From Dactylonectria macrodidyma (taxonomy: Eukaryota; Ascomycota; Sordariomycetes; Hypocreales; Nectriaceae), in NCBI GenBank assembly GCA_020744425.1, contig JAGMUV010000001.1:868001-932000 (forward strand): a stretch of DNA of 64,000 nt, given 5' to 3'. The position numbers were made by a program, and so were the translations under genes. Below are positions 1 to 12,210 of the stretch, one piece after another (the stretch's first letter is position 1; every line of letters begins with the position of its first letter). Under the pieces are notes generated by a model. It saw only the letters and a program-made list of their open reading frames with translations. It was not told the origin of the DNA and searched no databases.

Positions 1-2475
1 TCTTTCACCGCAACAAAAGAACATGCCGAGCCAGTCATTCTTCCGCATGAGATGGAATGGGTGTAGTATCGGCGGGCCATTTCCTCCCTCGCATTCATTT
101 TCATGCTCGGTGAGAAGAAACGCGTCCAATCCAGCCACCGCCAGTGATTTACAGTGCATTGGTAGAAGTTCCAGGTGCGAAGCCGCAAATGACGGAGTAG
201 TGAGTCGTGTGTCTAAGTTGCCCTCGGTAAAAGGCGGATCGTTGCGGAGCGTCACGCGACATTCCAGCCCTTGCAGGAGTCTTCGTGCGCCAAGTTCCAT
301 ACGGTGGCTTGACTGACTCAGACTCCCGTGGATGAGAGGCTTTGTTCATCTTCGGTCTCATTAAACTCTCTGTGGGCTGTGTGCTACGGGGGTTGTCACA
401 GAGGGCGGGAAAACAAACAAACAAACGCTACTGATGCTTGAGGGCGGGCCGTAATCGATTGTGCTCGTATCGGGTGTCACTTCAGGTTATCAAAAGCATT
501 GTACTACAACGAATGGTTTCAGTCAGGTAGCCCATCCGTCAAGTTGAGATGGCATTGCCTGAGCGGTACAGTCGGATTAGCCTAGGCAACTAAAGAATGA
601 CCAACTGCAGGATATTGGCTGGTGTATGTTGTTGGTCGACGATCTGACTTAATAATGGGAGTTGGATTTGAGTCTGAGAACAATTTATGAAATCAATTTA
701 TGATCATGAAGGCCGGATATTTTTTCAGCAGATATTACGTTGAGTTGAAATTAAGGGTGTTGAATTGGTGGCTAGTCTTTGTCATTCCCCTAGGTTTCAT
801 CTGCAAAGCTCCAGCAGATCCCATAGCCCAATCACACAGAATATACCACATCAAGACTACGATGTCATCAGTCGACAATACGAACATTACCCAATCGAAT
901 GAGAGTTATAGCACACCCGCGGACTGGATTATTCTATCTCACCATTTTTCTTGGCTTGCAGAAGGCGACACCAGCATATCTAATGTTGCCAGGATGAAAT
1001 GACGTCGGAGCTACCCTACACCTGGCTAACAACCTCAGCCCCACCAGCGATCCACCAATCAAGCCTGCTGGGCCGGATAATCTGTTGTCTCACTCCTGAC
1101 AGAGACACACATCTCCCCCTCAACCTCGCCCTTTCTCATTCCCTGATTCTAGTCCTATCAAAAGCCTTCGATCGACTGCTACCCCGGTATTCTGTCTCAA
1201 CTGTGTGGGCATGATTGATCCTTATTTGTAAGGCCATTTGGAACCTCCGCGTCAGCTGGTCCACCAGTTTCTATGGCAAGGAGAGCACTGATTTCCCGCC
1301 CTTCACAGCCTCGTATTGTCATGGCCGCTCCCTTTGTCGTGTTCGTTGAGAAACCACCTCGTTGACTGGATAGACGAATAGATCCCGTGTCTGGAATGAG
1401 ATGCAGAATACTCCAACACCACGGCCTCAATGTGGATGGCCAGTAGCAAGTCCTGATTCAGTTGCCGCGCATATGCCACTGCAAGCGACGTGAGGCAGTC
1501 CGAGCAAATGTGCGGTGAGCATGCTTGTCTCGAAACGCGGTGCTCTCGCATGGCAGTTTAGCTAATACGGAGCGCCTTCTGTGGCATTGCCTTACGAGCA
1601 ACTGCCTTTGGCGCATGCCACCCGGAACCGAAGTCCAAGCTAAATCAGCCGCCCTGAACTTGCGTGGGGCAGTTGGCCTCTAAGACAGCCCATTCATGTT
1701 GAGGGAAACCATTGTGTTGAGGGATGTGGAAGAACTTGACCAGAGAAACCTCCCCCTGAGGCCTCAGCATTCTGAGTGATGGAGCGATGTGCCGGAGTGG
1801 CGAGGAGCCGATTGGATTTGGTTGAGGCATGAGGAGAACCAATACTCGGCGGGGCCATTTCTTGATCGGAGCACATGTTATGCAGGAGGATGTTCAAACG
1901 GTCTCAGTGATCCGGCTCCTCGCCTCCGTATGGGCGCCGAGGGGTTCAGACTCCTGGAATACGATGATTTCATGATTGCGAGGCTGGAAATTGCCTTTTA
2001 GGAATTCGGGGCAATCTTGTTCAAGGAGGCTCTGGCAAGCTCAGGGGAGGGGGAATTCCTCAGAGCATTCAAGGTGCCAGACGGCTTAGGTTGTGTGGTG
2101 AGACAACTCCAGGGGCGATTGGCCAACTCCAGACAGGACGCATTCTTGACCGTCGACAGGAGGGTTGCCCAGTGTCTCAAGCTTTGCAGGAGGCTAGCAA
2201 ACTGGGCTTTCGATAGCGGTGTTCGGAGCATTCGTCGAAGGCTTGGAAGACTGCCGAAGAGGCGGACAGAGCAGCACCAAGTGTTGTGGACGAAAGCGAC
2301 GCAATGGGAGAGCTCATTGTGTATAAAAGATGAGGTCTGGTCCGTCAATCCATCGTCTTCTTTCTTCATCACTCACTTCAATCACAGCAACAGCCTCGAT
2401 TTCATTCGCTTACATCTCCGAGAGCTTGCCACAGTCTTTACTCCTAGTCACTCGTTCAGCTAGTACGCCTTCAAG
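1..2475. other. Non-coding region upstream of the WSC gene
   Basis: I see no supportable gene here. The open frames (for example 700-1002 plus and 1998-2372 minus) have no recognisable motif, no good start context and no splice partner, and look like chance frames. The last 150 bases hold the promoter and leader of the WSC-domain gene that starts at 2476. Confidence 0.6.
2322..2328 (+). promoter_or_regulatory. TATA box of the WSC-domain gene
   Basis: The sequence TATAAAA lies about 150 bases before the start codon at 2476. The interval down to the ATG is rich in C, T and A (TCTTCTTTCTTCATCACTCA-like), as in leaders of well-expressed fungal genes. A clear TATA box fits an inducible or highly expressed surface protein. 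The position is read directly; the function is inferred. Confidence 0.55.
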
Positions 2476-3572
2476 ATGCTTTTCACCTCCGTTGCTTTGC
2501 TCGCTTTGAGCAAGCTGGTGGCTGCTCAAGCCGAGACGCCCACCAGCACCGATGCCTCCGAGCAAACCAATGGCCCCGTCCTTGGCACGGACGAGTTCTC
2601 CTACTACGGCTGTGTCTCCTCCGATGCAGGCTTCCCCGGCTTCACCCTGGCGGCGAGCTCAGACGAGAACGGTGTCGAGTTCTGCTCTGCCACCTGCTCC
2701 GGCCGCTTCTTCGGTCTTTACAGCACGTGAGTGTCATGTCTTTCCTGTCAATGGCTTCCATAACTCGCTAACACATTACTTTAGCAACTGCTACTGTGGA
2801 GATGATCTCAGTACCTCGTCCTCGCAAAGGGTCGGCGATGGCCAGTGTGATATTCCCTGCCCCAGCGATCCGTCGCAGTCTTGCGGTGGTGATGGCAACG
2901 TAGCCCGCCTCCTCCGTCGCCAGAGAGTCGCCGCTTCCATCCTCCTGTCCATCTACATCCGTGTCGACGACGTCGACAGTGGTTCCACCGCAACTGTCAC
3001 TGAGACCGCCGATGGCGAGCTGACCACCGAGACTGTCACCGCTACCGTTACTGAGGATGATGGCGACGTCGTCACCACTACTCTCACCAACGTCATCATC
3101 ACTGTTCCTACCAGCATTGTTATCATCTGCAAGGGCGACTGGTGCTCCACCAACTCCTACTGCCCCGTCTGCACCAAGTACCAGGTCGTCTGCCGCGATG
3201 GATCTTGCTACCCCGAGGAGTCGAACAGCGATGACTGGAACAAGCTCGTCATCTGCGAGAACGGCGTCTGCCGCTACAGCGAGGGCAACTGCGAGCAGCA
3301 GATCACCTGCCGCGGCGACAAGTGCACCTGGGAGCACGGCACCGCCGAGCCCAACAAGTTCGTCTGCTACGGAGATGACTGCCGCCACGAGACTTGCTAC
3401 GGCGATGACTGCTGGACCAAGGAGGTTTGCACCGGCCACGACTGCGTCACCGAGACCCCCTGTGACGGTGAGGGTTGCCCTACTCCCCAGCCCAACACTC
3501 CTACTCCCGGCAAGGTCATCTACGTCCCTGGCAGCGGCTCTGGCTCTGGCTCTGGCTCCGGCAGTGGATCTG

Positions 3573-3621
<49 letters not shown>

Positions 3622-4354
3622 ATCTGGCTCTGGCTCTGGCAGCGGATCTGGCAGCGGATCTGGCTCTGGCTCTGGTAGCGGCTCTGGCTCCGGCTCTGGC
3701 TCCGGCTCTGGCAGTGGCAGTGGATCTGGCTCTGGATCTGGCAGCGGGTCTGGCTCTGGCTCTGGTTCCGGCAGCGGGTCTGGCTCTGGATCTGGTAGCG
3801 GCAGTGGATCTGGCAGCGGTTCCGGCTCCGGCAGTGGATCTGGCTCTGGCTCTGGCTCCGGCTCTGGCAGCGGCTCCGGCTCTGGCAGCGGCTCTGGCTC
3901 CGGCAGTGGATCTGGCTCCGGCTCCGGCAGTGGATCTGGCTCTGGCTCCGGCAGCGGCTCTGGCTCTGGCTCTGGCAGTGGCTCTGGCAGTGGCTCCGGC
4001 TCTGGTAGCGGCTCTGGCTCTGGCTCCGGCAGCGGATCTGGCTCTGGATCTGGTAGCGGCTCTGGTAGTGGTTCCGGCTCTGGCTCTGAATCTGGTAGCG
4101 GCTCTGGCTCTGGCAGTGGCTCTGGCAGTGGATCTGGCTCTGGTTCCGGCAGCGGCTCTGGATCTGGATCTGGATCTGGCTCTGGCTCTGGCTCTGGCAG
4201 CGGCAGCGGCTCTGGCTATGCTCCTCCTTCCGAGACTGGCTCCGGCTCTACCCCCTCTGGCACCGGCGTCCCCCCCGTCATTGTCTCGGGCTCCAGCAAG
4301 AACCTGGCCTCTAGCCTCGCTGCCATCGTTGCCGCTGCCGTCTTCCTCCTGTAA
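2476..4354 (+). CDS. WSC-domain, Cys-repeat, Ser-Gly-rich GPI-anchored surface protein
   Basis: Two exons, 2476-2726 and 2785-4354, give 606 residues. The 58-base intron has a GTGAGT donor, a GCTAAC branch point and a TTTAG acceptor. Residues 1-19 are a signal peptide ending AQA. Residues 43-122 form a WSC domain (cysteines at 46, 70, 74, 86 and 88, then a C-G-G-D-G end), a family that binds cell-wall glycans and occurs in stress sensors and secreted proteins. A Thr-rich stretch follows. Residues 199-315 hold eight C-x4-C units, most with an internal Gly. Residues 333-561 are an almost pure Ser-Gly tract. The C-terminus has a small Ser/Gly-rich site followed by a hydrophobic tail ([11 protein letters not shown]), typical of GPI attachment. 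No transmembrane plus cytoplasmic tail like that of a Wsc sensor is seen, so a wall-anchored structural or adhesive protein is more likely. The precise role is unknown. Confidence 0.88.
3530..4216 (+). repeat. Ser-Gly hexanucleotide repeat tract in coding sequence
   Basis: A 687-base tract of degenerate GGCTCT/GGCAGC/GGATCT units encodes 229 residues of alternating Gly and Ser, broken once by a Glu at 4088-4090. Synonymous variation between units shows it is not a freshly expanded perfect microsatellite. Because the unit lacks stop codons in several frames, long meaningless open frames run through it on both strands (2768-4435 minus and 3057-4493 plus). These should not be annotated as genes. 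Confidence 0.95.
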
Positions 4355-7300
4355 GCTCTTACTAGAGAAGAATGCAGCTGCAGTAGCAGCAACCGTGTGG
4401 ATTTCATTCTTGCCTGCCAGAAGCGGTATACGCACAACGTCTGGTGATGGATTGGTGTTGACACCTCTGAAGGTGTTTCAAGTATTAGACTAGGTAGTAA
4501 TGAACCTAAAAGTTTTTCCCGACCATTGAATTCCGCTGTGAGACATTTATATCTAACAAACATACCGACAACCTGTTCATAAACGCTGTTTGGAGTCTCC
4601 GTTACAGTTAATCGTCAACACATCATAGTTAAGCAGTCAAGCCCGCAACAACCTACATGCCCTCAGCCTCCTTTGCTTCACAACTCACTCTCAAGGATTA
4701 ACTCACACTTGTCGAATTCTGTCCGCGTACAAGACACTTGCCTGTCGCAACACGTGGCCGAATGAACTTTCAGTGTCTTGGCACTGACTCTACTGGGCAC
4801 TCGATGTCGTTAACGACATTTGATTGTTCAAGGCAAGGCTGAATTTGGCCAAGATACGCTCGGACGCTCTACAGGCACCATCGTGGAGAAGAATCTCGAG
4901 AGCAAACCATAAACCCTGTCTAGTTGCGAAGGACGCCATGGGCATCAACTAGCTTCATGATACATCATTTTTCGGCCAAAGCCCTCCACCAACCCGGGAT
5001 TTGCAAGTGGCAAGCAAACTGCTGGGGAGAGTTGATTCGGTAGGAATAGCGATGTGGACCAGCATCATACACTAACCACCACTAGCAAGGACCCCTAGTT
5101 GTTGTGTAACATATTTAAGCTCGATCGGAGAGAACATGCAGCCTACCTGGCATTGGAAATACTGGTTGGCGGTTTAACGAGCTTTGCTCGCGAGGCTTTC
5201 CTATCGTAACGTTGACATCTGAGAAATGATTATTAAACTTGGCATGCTAGCTGTTAACCGGATGTTTCGAATTTAGGCTCGTAGCAGGGCCCCAGTTTAG
5301 TACATACTGGACAGTAGGGGGTCAAGCGAGTTTGCTAATTACGAACTCCCAACGAGTCGGGCCTTCAAAGGACCCTGAAGCGCTAGGTAAATGTGTAACA
5401 CAACACAAATGCCGCCGGTAGCAGCCCTCTCCACTGCGTCGCAGAGCGGCAGAGATAGTACAAGCCATGTGAAGTGAGACTAGAACATCCTAATCGGAAG
5501 TATTGCCATCCATCTTGACGTTATGAAAGAAGGATCACCGCAGACCAACGCAAATTTGCACTGTGAAGTGGAAGGGATAAGTCCAGTCGAGACAGGCGAC
5601 GGAGAGGTCGTACAAAAGCAAAAGCCACAGCCAGATGCACACTGAGGCACATGACATGGGCGGTTTGACCGAACAAGATCCAGACTCTCGGGGCCTATTG
5701 CCAGGTGCACGTTATGCGCAGCGGCGTAGAAATGGAGTTATGTACTACCCCTTCGAGATGTTGGTTGACGCAGCCTGGACTAGACCATAACACCTTCATA
5801 GCGTTAACCCTTGGCGACGGGCGGTTCTCTCTGGCGGCTGGCGTTGGCGTCCCGGCCCTCCAGATCTCCGAGAAGAGCTAGGGGTGCTACGTATCGGGCG
5901 GACAAACCCGAGTGTGCGGGCCGTGGCTTGAAGGTAGTTGCGATTGGAACCTGCGCTATTGCTTGGCAGAGAGCAGGGGGAGCCGAGATACCCACCATAC
6001 ATATCATTGTGAGAGTCAGGGATGATGCGCGATTCAGTTGGTGGATGGGGTTTGGTAGGTACTCGTTTTGAAGGCTTGCGAAGAGGAACCCAACGATATC
6101 GTCATTTGTCTGATCAAGTAGCGCAGCTTTAGGTCTAGAGGTTTCACGAATACCTAATATGTACTCTGTATGTAAGTTATCTACTGCATAGGCTGGGTAG
6201 ACTAGACATGCAGCACTATGGCCGGGCGAAATGCAGACACACACGGGTGGCGGTCCCTTGATCGTGAGCGAGTCATGCATGCTGGAATTGTAAGGATAAT
6301 CTGGAGACTGACCAGATATCTAGAGAAGACTCCTTCGGGAATAAGCCACGGTATACTTGAGCTGACATATTTTAATCTTAATGCTCGACCGCTTGGCGGT
6401 GACTGACCGACAACCGAAAATCAGCATGACCGGCATTCGGGACCGACTTCAAATCACGAGGCCGGATAAGCCAACAGCTCACCGAGCTAATTACGGAGCA
6501 CCGTGGCGGCGAGACTGCAAGGCCGGTGCTAAAAACACGGCCGAGTTGCGGGGATCCATCTCAAGCGGCCCACTAGGCCGGGCCCTTTAAGGCCAAAGAA
6601 CCCGCCCAGCACATCACCGGCAGTTCGGGCTAGGCCCTCCATTGGCCAAGCTTCGTCATAATTGCCGGTCAGGTTAGGCTCTGGCTTTGTAACACCGTGA
6701 ATGTGACTCTTTGGAGGACAGAACAACGAGGGGCGGGGCTTGCTATTTTCGAACCTTGTCTCGGCTTGGATCTGACCGCCTGCGAGGTAGAAAAGGAAAC
6801 CCGCCGATTTGGTGACGACGGAGGGGCTCGGGGTCGTCACCAAGAAACGTGGGCTCGCGCTGGAAGGACACGACGGGAGTGTCCGACTGAGTCCTTGTAA
6901 AGAGGTGGAGGCATGCAGTGAAGCGCAGCTAGAGGATTGTGTGGGACTAGGCAGTGGGAAGTTGTCGTGTGATGAGCCGTGGGTCATGACACGAAGCGGG
7001 AGCATCATGAAGCCATCTAGAGAGAGAGGCAACATGGAGCAGTGTTCCGCAAAACCAGGATGATGACGAATAAGAGAGACAGGAAGCAAAATCCTGGCCA
7101 TGGTCAATGCCGAATTTCAACATGCTCTTGTTAGAAACCGTACCAGCAAAACTTACTTAATTTTGAAATTCATTGACGTGTCAACCTGAGTCAGGCCTGG
7201 TCCGTCTTTTACAGCCCTAGAATCCGTTGCCCGTCCCGACGCCACGGGAGCGGAACCCCACCAAAGCGCAGCGTAACCGAACCAGCCGCCCGGGATTCAT

Positions 7301-10300
7301 GAGCCCTTCCTTCCAAGGCACTTTTGTTATTTATTTTTGAAGAGACTAGACGTGGGCTCTTTGATCTGAAAAGGTGCAAGTTTGTCCCACTTCACTACAG
7401 CACCGAGTCTGCAGGCCGAGAGGGGTCTTTGGCGCCACTCATGTCTCCCTGAGGTCACTCGACAGCGACGGTGCGACAGAGAATGAGCTGTGGGCGGGAC
7501 GAGGGGGTTACGCCTGAGAAACTAATAAGAAAGGCAAACTGCGGGGATTTCTGGCGGTGACGTTTATAGTTCAAGAGCCAAGGCGCCTGTGGCATCAAGT
7601 ATTTTGCACCCTGTACGGAATACACAGTTCCGAACGTCAATACTCAAAGAGCCAACATCGAGAGATATCGTCCATGGAGGGCCCCTCCCCTCCCTCATGC
7701 AGCCCAAACTCGATGTAACGTTGGAAAAACCACTTCCCACAACTCCGAGCCCTCATCCGCCGCATCGGTATTCTTCTTCTTATCCCCGTCTCGTCATCTA
7801 GCGCCCTTTTGCGTACCGCGCGGGCGGGTCTCGCATCTGCCAACGCATCACCTCATCTTTGGCTGCACCCTTTCTCGCTCCAAGGCAAACGAACCCAACA
7901 TTAAGGAGGGGGGCCGCTTGTTGGCGTTCCCTTGTGCCGGTACGACTTGTGACGTTTGGTGTGCGCCACTATGCGCGCTACAAAGCATTTTTCTCTGCTT
8001 TCCTTTCTTTGGCACCCGCTCGACTTCGTGCTGGTTGTAGGCCTGTGATTGTTACGTCCACTTACAGCTGACTACGTGTATGATTCCCTGGTCTCTACTC
8101 AAGACTCTCACCGTCAAGAGCGCTAAGGGTAAGAGACGCGAGCGAACCTTTACACCTGGAAGATGCCGGGGCGAAAATTCTGAAGGACAAAAAAAAAAAA
8201 CCCAGCGCCAAACCCGACAGCGCATTTCTGGGAGGGGGGCGCCATGATGAGCGGCGTGCGTCTTTGGTCCCATGGCGCTGGTTTCTAGATCGCAGCAGGG
8301 CTGTGGCGAAGAGCTGCAGAGTTGATGCAGGTTGGCTGTGTGGCGTTGGCCAAGGGGGAGAAGCCAGCCATACAGAACGCGTCTTTGAGACACCGTCCAT
8401 GTCGGCACCCTGCATAAAGATCCATGGAATCGGGTTCCCGTGCTTGGGTGTGGCGGCTACACAAGTTGATGAAGGTGGGCTTGCGTGGCTTGTTGGCCAA
8501 AGGGATGGGCAAAAAAGTTGGGTAGGCGAATGGCTTTCGGTTAGTTTTCACACTCTGATTCCTACGGGCTTGCTTGCTTTCCCGTGAATATGCGAATACT
8601 TCAACTTCTATGCTCAACCCCTGTTAGAGTCCTGCTCGCTGATCCGAGAACATGTCGTGATGCAGCCTCGGTCCTAAGTGGAGAGAGGAGATGAGTACGG
8701 TTCGCCTCACTCAGCGAGTGAACCCCTATATCGTCCCCTGTAGCCCCCCTCCACTCCACTGCAACCTCCGCTGTCACTTCCCGGAGTCCCAACCCACTGC
8801 GGAACCGAGGTACTTGGCCCACCGCGGTCATGCATCCATCATGGCATCGGGGAAGCAGGTCTCTACTAATCACAGTAATACGGTTATAATGCTGTGCATG
8901 TACGGTAGTATCCCGTGTTGGTGAGCGGGCGCCCGAACTGTATGTGGATGTGTATGGCGCATACCCGCCAACGCACAGCCAGCCGCCCAACCAACAGAAC
9001 GGGGCCTAGTTGGCTCCCAGGGCGTTGGTAGTTGGGTGCGAACGGGCGTATCACATTAAGTGGGAAACCATAGGTTTTAATGATACATCATGCTGTCATT
9101 GTCAGCGATGACTCCGAGGAGTAGTAGGTAAGAGAAAGACGTGACACAATGGACGTGGCCGAACCGTCTGGATTGATAAGCGGAGGCTCAATTATTAGCA
9201 TCTATGTTCGGATGAACAATTCTGGTTTATCTACGGAGTATCGAGCAGGCTTTCCAGACTACCTACGTATGGGGGCACTTCATCCTTGGATCAAAGCCAG
9301 GGGCCATGCGCGTCTCGACCCATCCGGATTCTGGACACCCAGGATTCGAACGGTCTTTGCTCTTGCAGGTGCTGTGTTACCAAGTTCATGCCAACATGAT
9401 GTATTGGGTCGGGTAGTACAGACAACTGAGAGGAGCAAACACCAAGTAGCTAGTCTAGTGTATAGTAACTCAACTCAACACCCCTCCCCTTCGCCAATAT
9501 TAGTGCGCCTTATTAGTTATAGCTTTAGCAGCCCACTTTCCTTCCCAGGCTTCATCAAGGCTCGAGATCCACCCCGGACCTAAAAGCTCGCTCGGTTTGA
9601 ACAAGAGCCCACCCGGATCAGGTCTAAAAAGGCTCCCCTCATTTTCTCTCAACTCCTACCTAGTTAGCCAGTCTCTCACCCCCCTACCAAAGAAATGGTT
9701 CCCGCGCAGGGGTCCGGCTTGGCTCGTGCGTCGGCGGTTGTCTGTGTGTTGGTGTCGTGCGTGGAGCATGGGCTGGTGTGGTTTTTTTTGCTATTTATTG
9801 GTAAGGCCCTTGCCGGGCGTCCATCATTGCCAGATTCTCTCTCCTCTTCCCTGGAGTTGTACATTCCCGGAGGTTAGACACGTAACTTGCCTCCGAATAG
9901 TACCTGGCCAGTTTCTCTCATCCGTCGGGGTCAAGAGGCACTGTGTCCACAGGTATGCTTTATTTGCTTTTGTTTCTTTTGTTCTTTCTGCAGCTGCATG
10001 TACTGGAATCTTGACCCCTCTGTCTTGCTCGTGGCCCCTCTCATTACCCATCCGTCCATTCCGTCCCCCCCGCGTTTGCTTCCTCTAGCGAGAGGCTCTT
10101 TGTTTCTTGGCCTGGATACAAGAATCAAGGTAAGAGAAGGGAAAACAATATTCTTTTGCCACTGGCAGGATTAATTCTCGTGGCAATCAAACCCCCCTCT
10201 CTTTAAGCCTATCGCAAGTTGCCATGACGCCAAAGACGAGTCCTACCTCATGCACAAGAACAGACACAGACACACAAATTACACCTACCTCACCAATCAT

Positions 10301-10678
10301 CTTCGACTGCGCATGCGTGTAGCAAACTTCCGAAACACAAAGACACCTCCCATAACCAATCAGATCCCTAATCATCCGTACACAGTGTCAACACGACCTT
10401 CGAACCGTGACGTCAGCTCCCGTCTTCGATCCAGAAAGACCTTTGCCATCCATCTATCAGCGCCCTGTTCTGGCTGGGCTCAAAATAGCACTCCGTTCTA
10501 GTGTCTAGCGCGGCCTTTCGTTTTACCAAACCGTTCGATCCCGACTCTTCTTCCTTAGCCGAATTATAAATTCTACACTCGACAATATACACTTGTAAGA
10601 ACTGGCGCAACTCTCTTGACCTGCGGCTCAGGTCTCGTTGAGAGGTGTTTGTATACGGCTTCGGTTCGGCGATCCACC
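4355..10678. other. 6.3 kb gene-poor region
   Basis: No gene could be supported. Open frames such as 5804-6280 (minus), 6529-7107 (minus), 9149-9583 (plus) and 9597-10088 (plus) have no recognisable domain and a random-looking composition. The first kilobase after 4400 is richer in A/T. From about 9700 to 10200 there are pyrimidine-rich stretches with splice-like GTATG/CAG and GTAAG/CAG pairs, but the implied introns would be only about 40 bases. This end may be long leader or promoter DNA for the methyltransferase gene at 10679. Confidence 0.5.
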
Positions 10679-12210
10679 ATGAACTCTCCGCCCGACTCTT
10701 TCCAACGCCATACGCCCGGCCCCGAACCATCGCCGGCCTCACCGGAAGATACTGGCCCCCGCAAGCACGTCCGTATCACTAGCATGTCTCCATCCGACGT
10801 CGATTACTCTGAGGAGAAGGAGGAGATGGGACAGAATGGAGAGACCGGAGAGACTGAAGAGAAGGAAGATACTGGAGAGAAAAGAGCATCCCAAGGCCTC
10901 GGCCCGCCATCACCAGCCTCGTCCGCCTCCGCCATCGCTGTCGGCAGCGGCTTAGACGCCGGAGCCGTGATCCAGAGCATCGAACGCGGTGAATACGACT
11001 CGACTGATATCGACGACGGCGACACTCGCAGCCTCACAGACAGCATCCGCCAGCACATCGTCGACGGCGGCCTCCGCTATCACGCGTACCACGCCGGCAA
11101 GTACCTGTTCCCCAACGACGAGACCGAGCAGTACCGAGACGACATGAAACATAGCCTTTCTGTGTACCTGTGCGAGGGCGAATTCTTCTTTGCGCCCATT
11201 CATGAGTGGTTGGAAAAGGGAGCTGATGTTCTTGATCTGGGTAAGCCACCATCTCCAGTGATACTCTGCGCAATTGTATCAGCCTCGAAGGCGTTGCCAT
11301 ATCTATATCCTTTTATACCGAGACTGATCTTTTTTATTATAGGCACCGGAACTGGAAAATGGTGTGTTGAGTGTAAGTTACTCTCCTGAAACCGCACGTG
11401 AACAGTTTATATTGCGTCTTCATTGCGTGTGATGACTTCTCATTCCCCAGAACTCGGCTGACCTTAATCCAGTGGCCGACGAATATCCCAATAGCGAATT
11501 CCACGGCATGGATCTATCACCAATCCAACCTGACTGGGTGCCTGAGAACGTCTTGTTTGTCGTAGACGACATCGAGCACGAAGCAGGCTGGACGTATCCC
11601 GAAGAAAAGTTCGATTATATTCACATTCGCCACACCATCCATTCCATCAGAGATCGCCCTCAATTGTGGGAACGTATCTTCAAGTACGCTCACTCACCTC
11701 TTTTCTCTCTCACCCCGCTCAAGAGACTAATATTCGCGCAGGCATTTGAAACCCGGGGGTTACGTGGAAGTCCAAGAGTTCGAATACGTGGCAGCCTGCG
11801 ACGACAACTCGTGCGATGGTCCCTACGCTCTCCGAGACTTCCTCCGGTTCCTGAATGACGGCATGGCAGCTCTGGGCACTGACATCCTCGGCATCCTCTC
11901 AGTACAGGACGAGCTGGCTGCCGCGGGATTCCAGGATGTCGTCCGCCACAACCTCAAGTGCCCAATCGGACCCTGGGCCAAGAAGGTACGGCTCCAGGAG
12001 TGCGGCCATGTCCTGCGAGATGTCATCATGTGGGGGCTCGTGGGTTTGTCTCGACGACCATTCCGCGATGGCTTGAAGTGGACGAGTGTCCAAATCGAAA
12101 TGTTCCTCGTCGACGTGCGCAAGTCTCTCAGCGAAGACGCCAACGGCATACCAAAGTTCCACTCCTACTTCCCGTACCACAACATCTATGCGCGGAAGCC
12201 TTTGAAATGA
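10679..12210 (+). CDS. LaeA/UMTA-like SAM-dependent methyltransferase
   Basis: Four exons, 10679-11240, 11343-11372, 11473-11683 and 11742-12210, join to 423 residues. Introns are 102, 100 and 58 bases. The start ATG sits in CACCATGAA. Residues 1-95 are acidic, Pro/Ser-rich and probably disordered. The catalytic domain begins near residue 115 (QHIVDGGLRYHAYHAGKY). SAM motif I is LDLGTGTGKW at 185-194, followed by ADEYPNSEFHGMDLSPIQP at 199-217 and the motif at HLKPGGYVEVQEFEY (269 onward), all hallmarks of fungal LaeA-like (UMTA) methyltransferases. LaeA itself is a nuclear regulator of secondary metabolism and development, but these genomes carry many paralogues of unknown substrate. The 30-base second exon splits motif I from the rest. 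Two drug-efflux genes follow downstream. Confidence 0.9.
11373..11472 (+). other. Intron 2 of the LaeA-like gene with two competing acceptors
   Basis: The donor GTAAGT is at 11373. The acceptor at 11472 restores the family-typical junction VE-LADEYPN and is preceded by a GGCTGAC branch-point-like site near 11456-11462. An earlier CAG at 11448-11450 has a good pyrimidine run (TTCTCATTCCCCAG). Using it creates an in-frame TAA right at the junction, truncating the protein just after SAM motif I. I chose 11472 because only it keeps the domain intact. Confidence 0.75.

Noticed and set aside
2768..4435. Long minus-strand open frame (about 555 codons, Arg/Ala-rich)
   Set aside because: It is the antisense shadow of the Ser-Gly repeat tract. 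The real plus-strand gene has a signal peptide, WSC domain, intron and GPI tail.
3057..4493. Plus-strand open frame (about 478 codons, Ala/Leu-rich)
   Set aside because: It is another frame of the same hexanucleotide repeat, starting inside the WSC gene, with no independent domain.
9328..9420. tRNA-like sequence on the minus strand (B-box-like GTTCGAATC and A-box-like TGGC...TTGGT)
   Set aside because: The bases flanking the T-loop do not pair and no acceptor stem can be formed, so at most it is a relic.
9953..10168. Splice-like GTATGC...CAG and GTAAGA...CAG pairs suggesting a small spliced gene or leader introns
   Set aside because: The implied introns are only about 40 bases, lack branch points, and the flanking frames encode nothing recognisable.
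11472..11858. Open frame starting GTGGCCGACGAA treated as a separate gene
   Set aside because: It is exon 3 of the LaeA-like gene reading through into intron 3; the first codon is GTG and the sequence continues SAM-binding motifs from exon 1.
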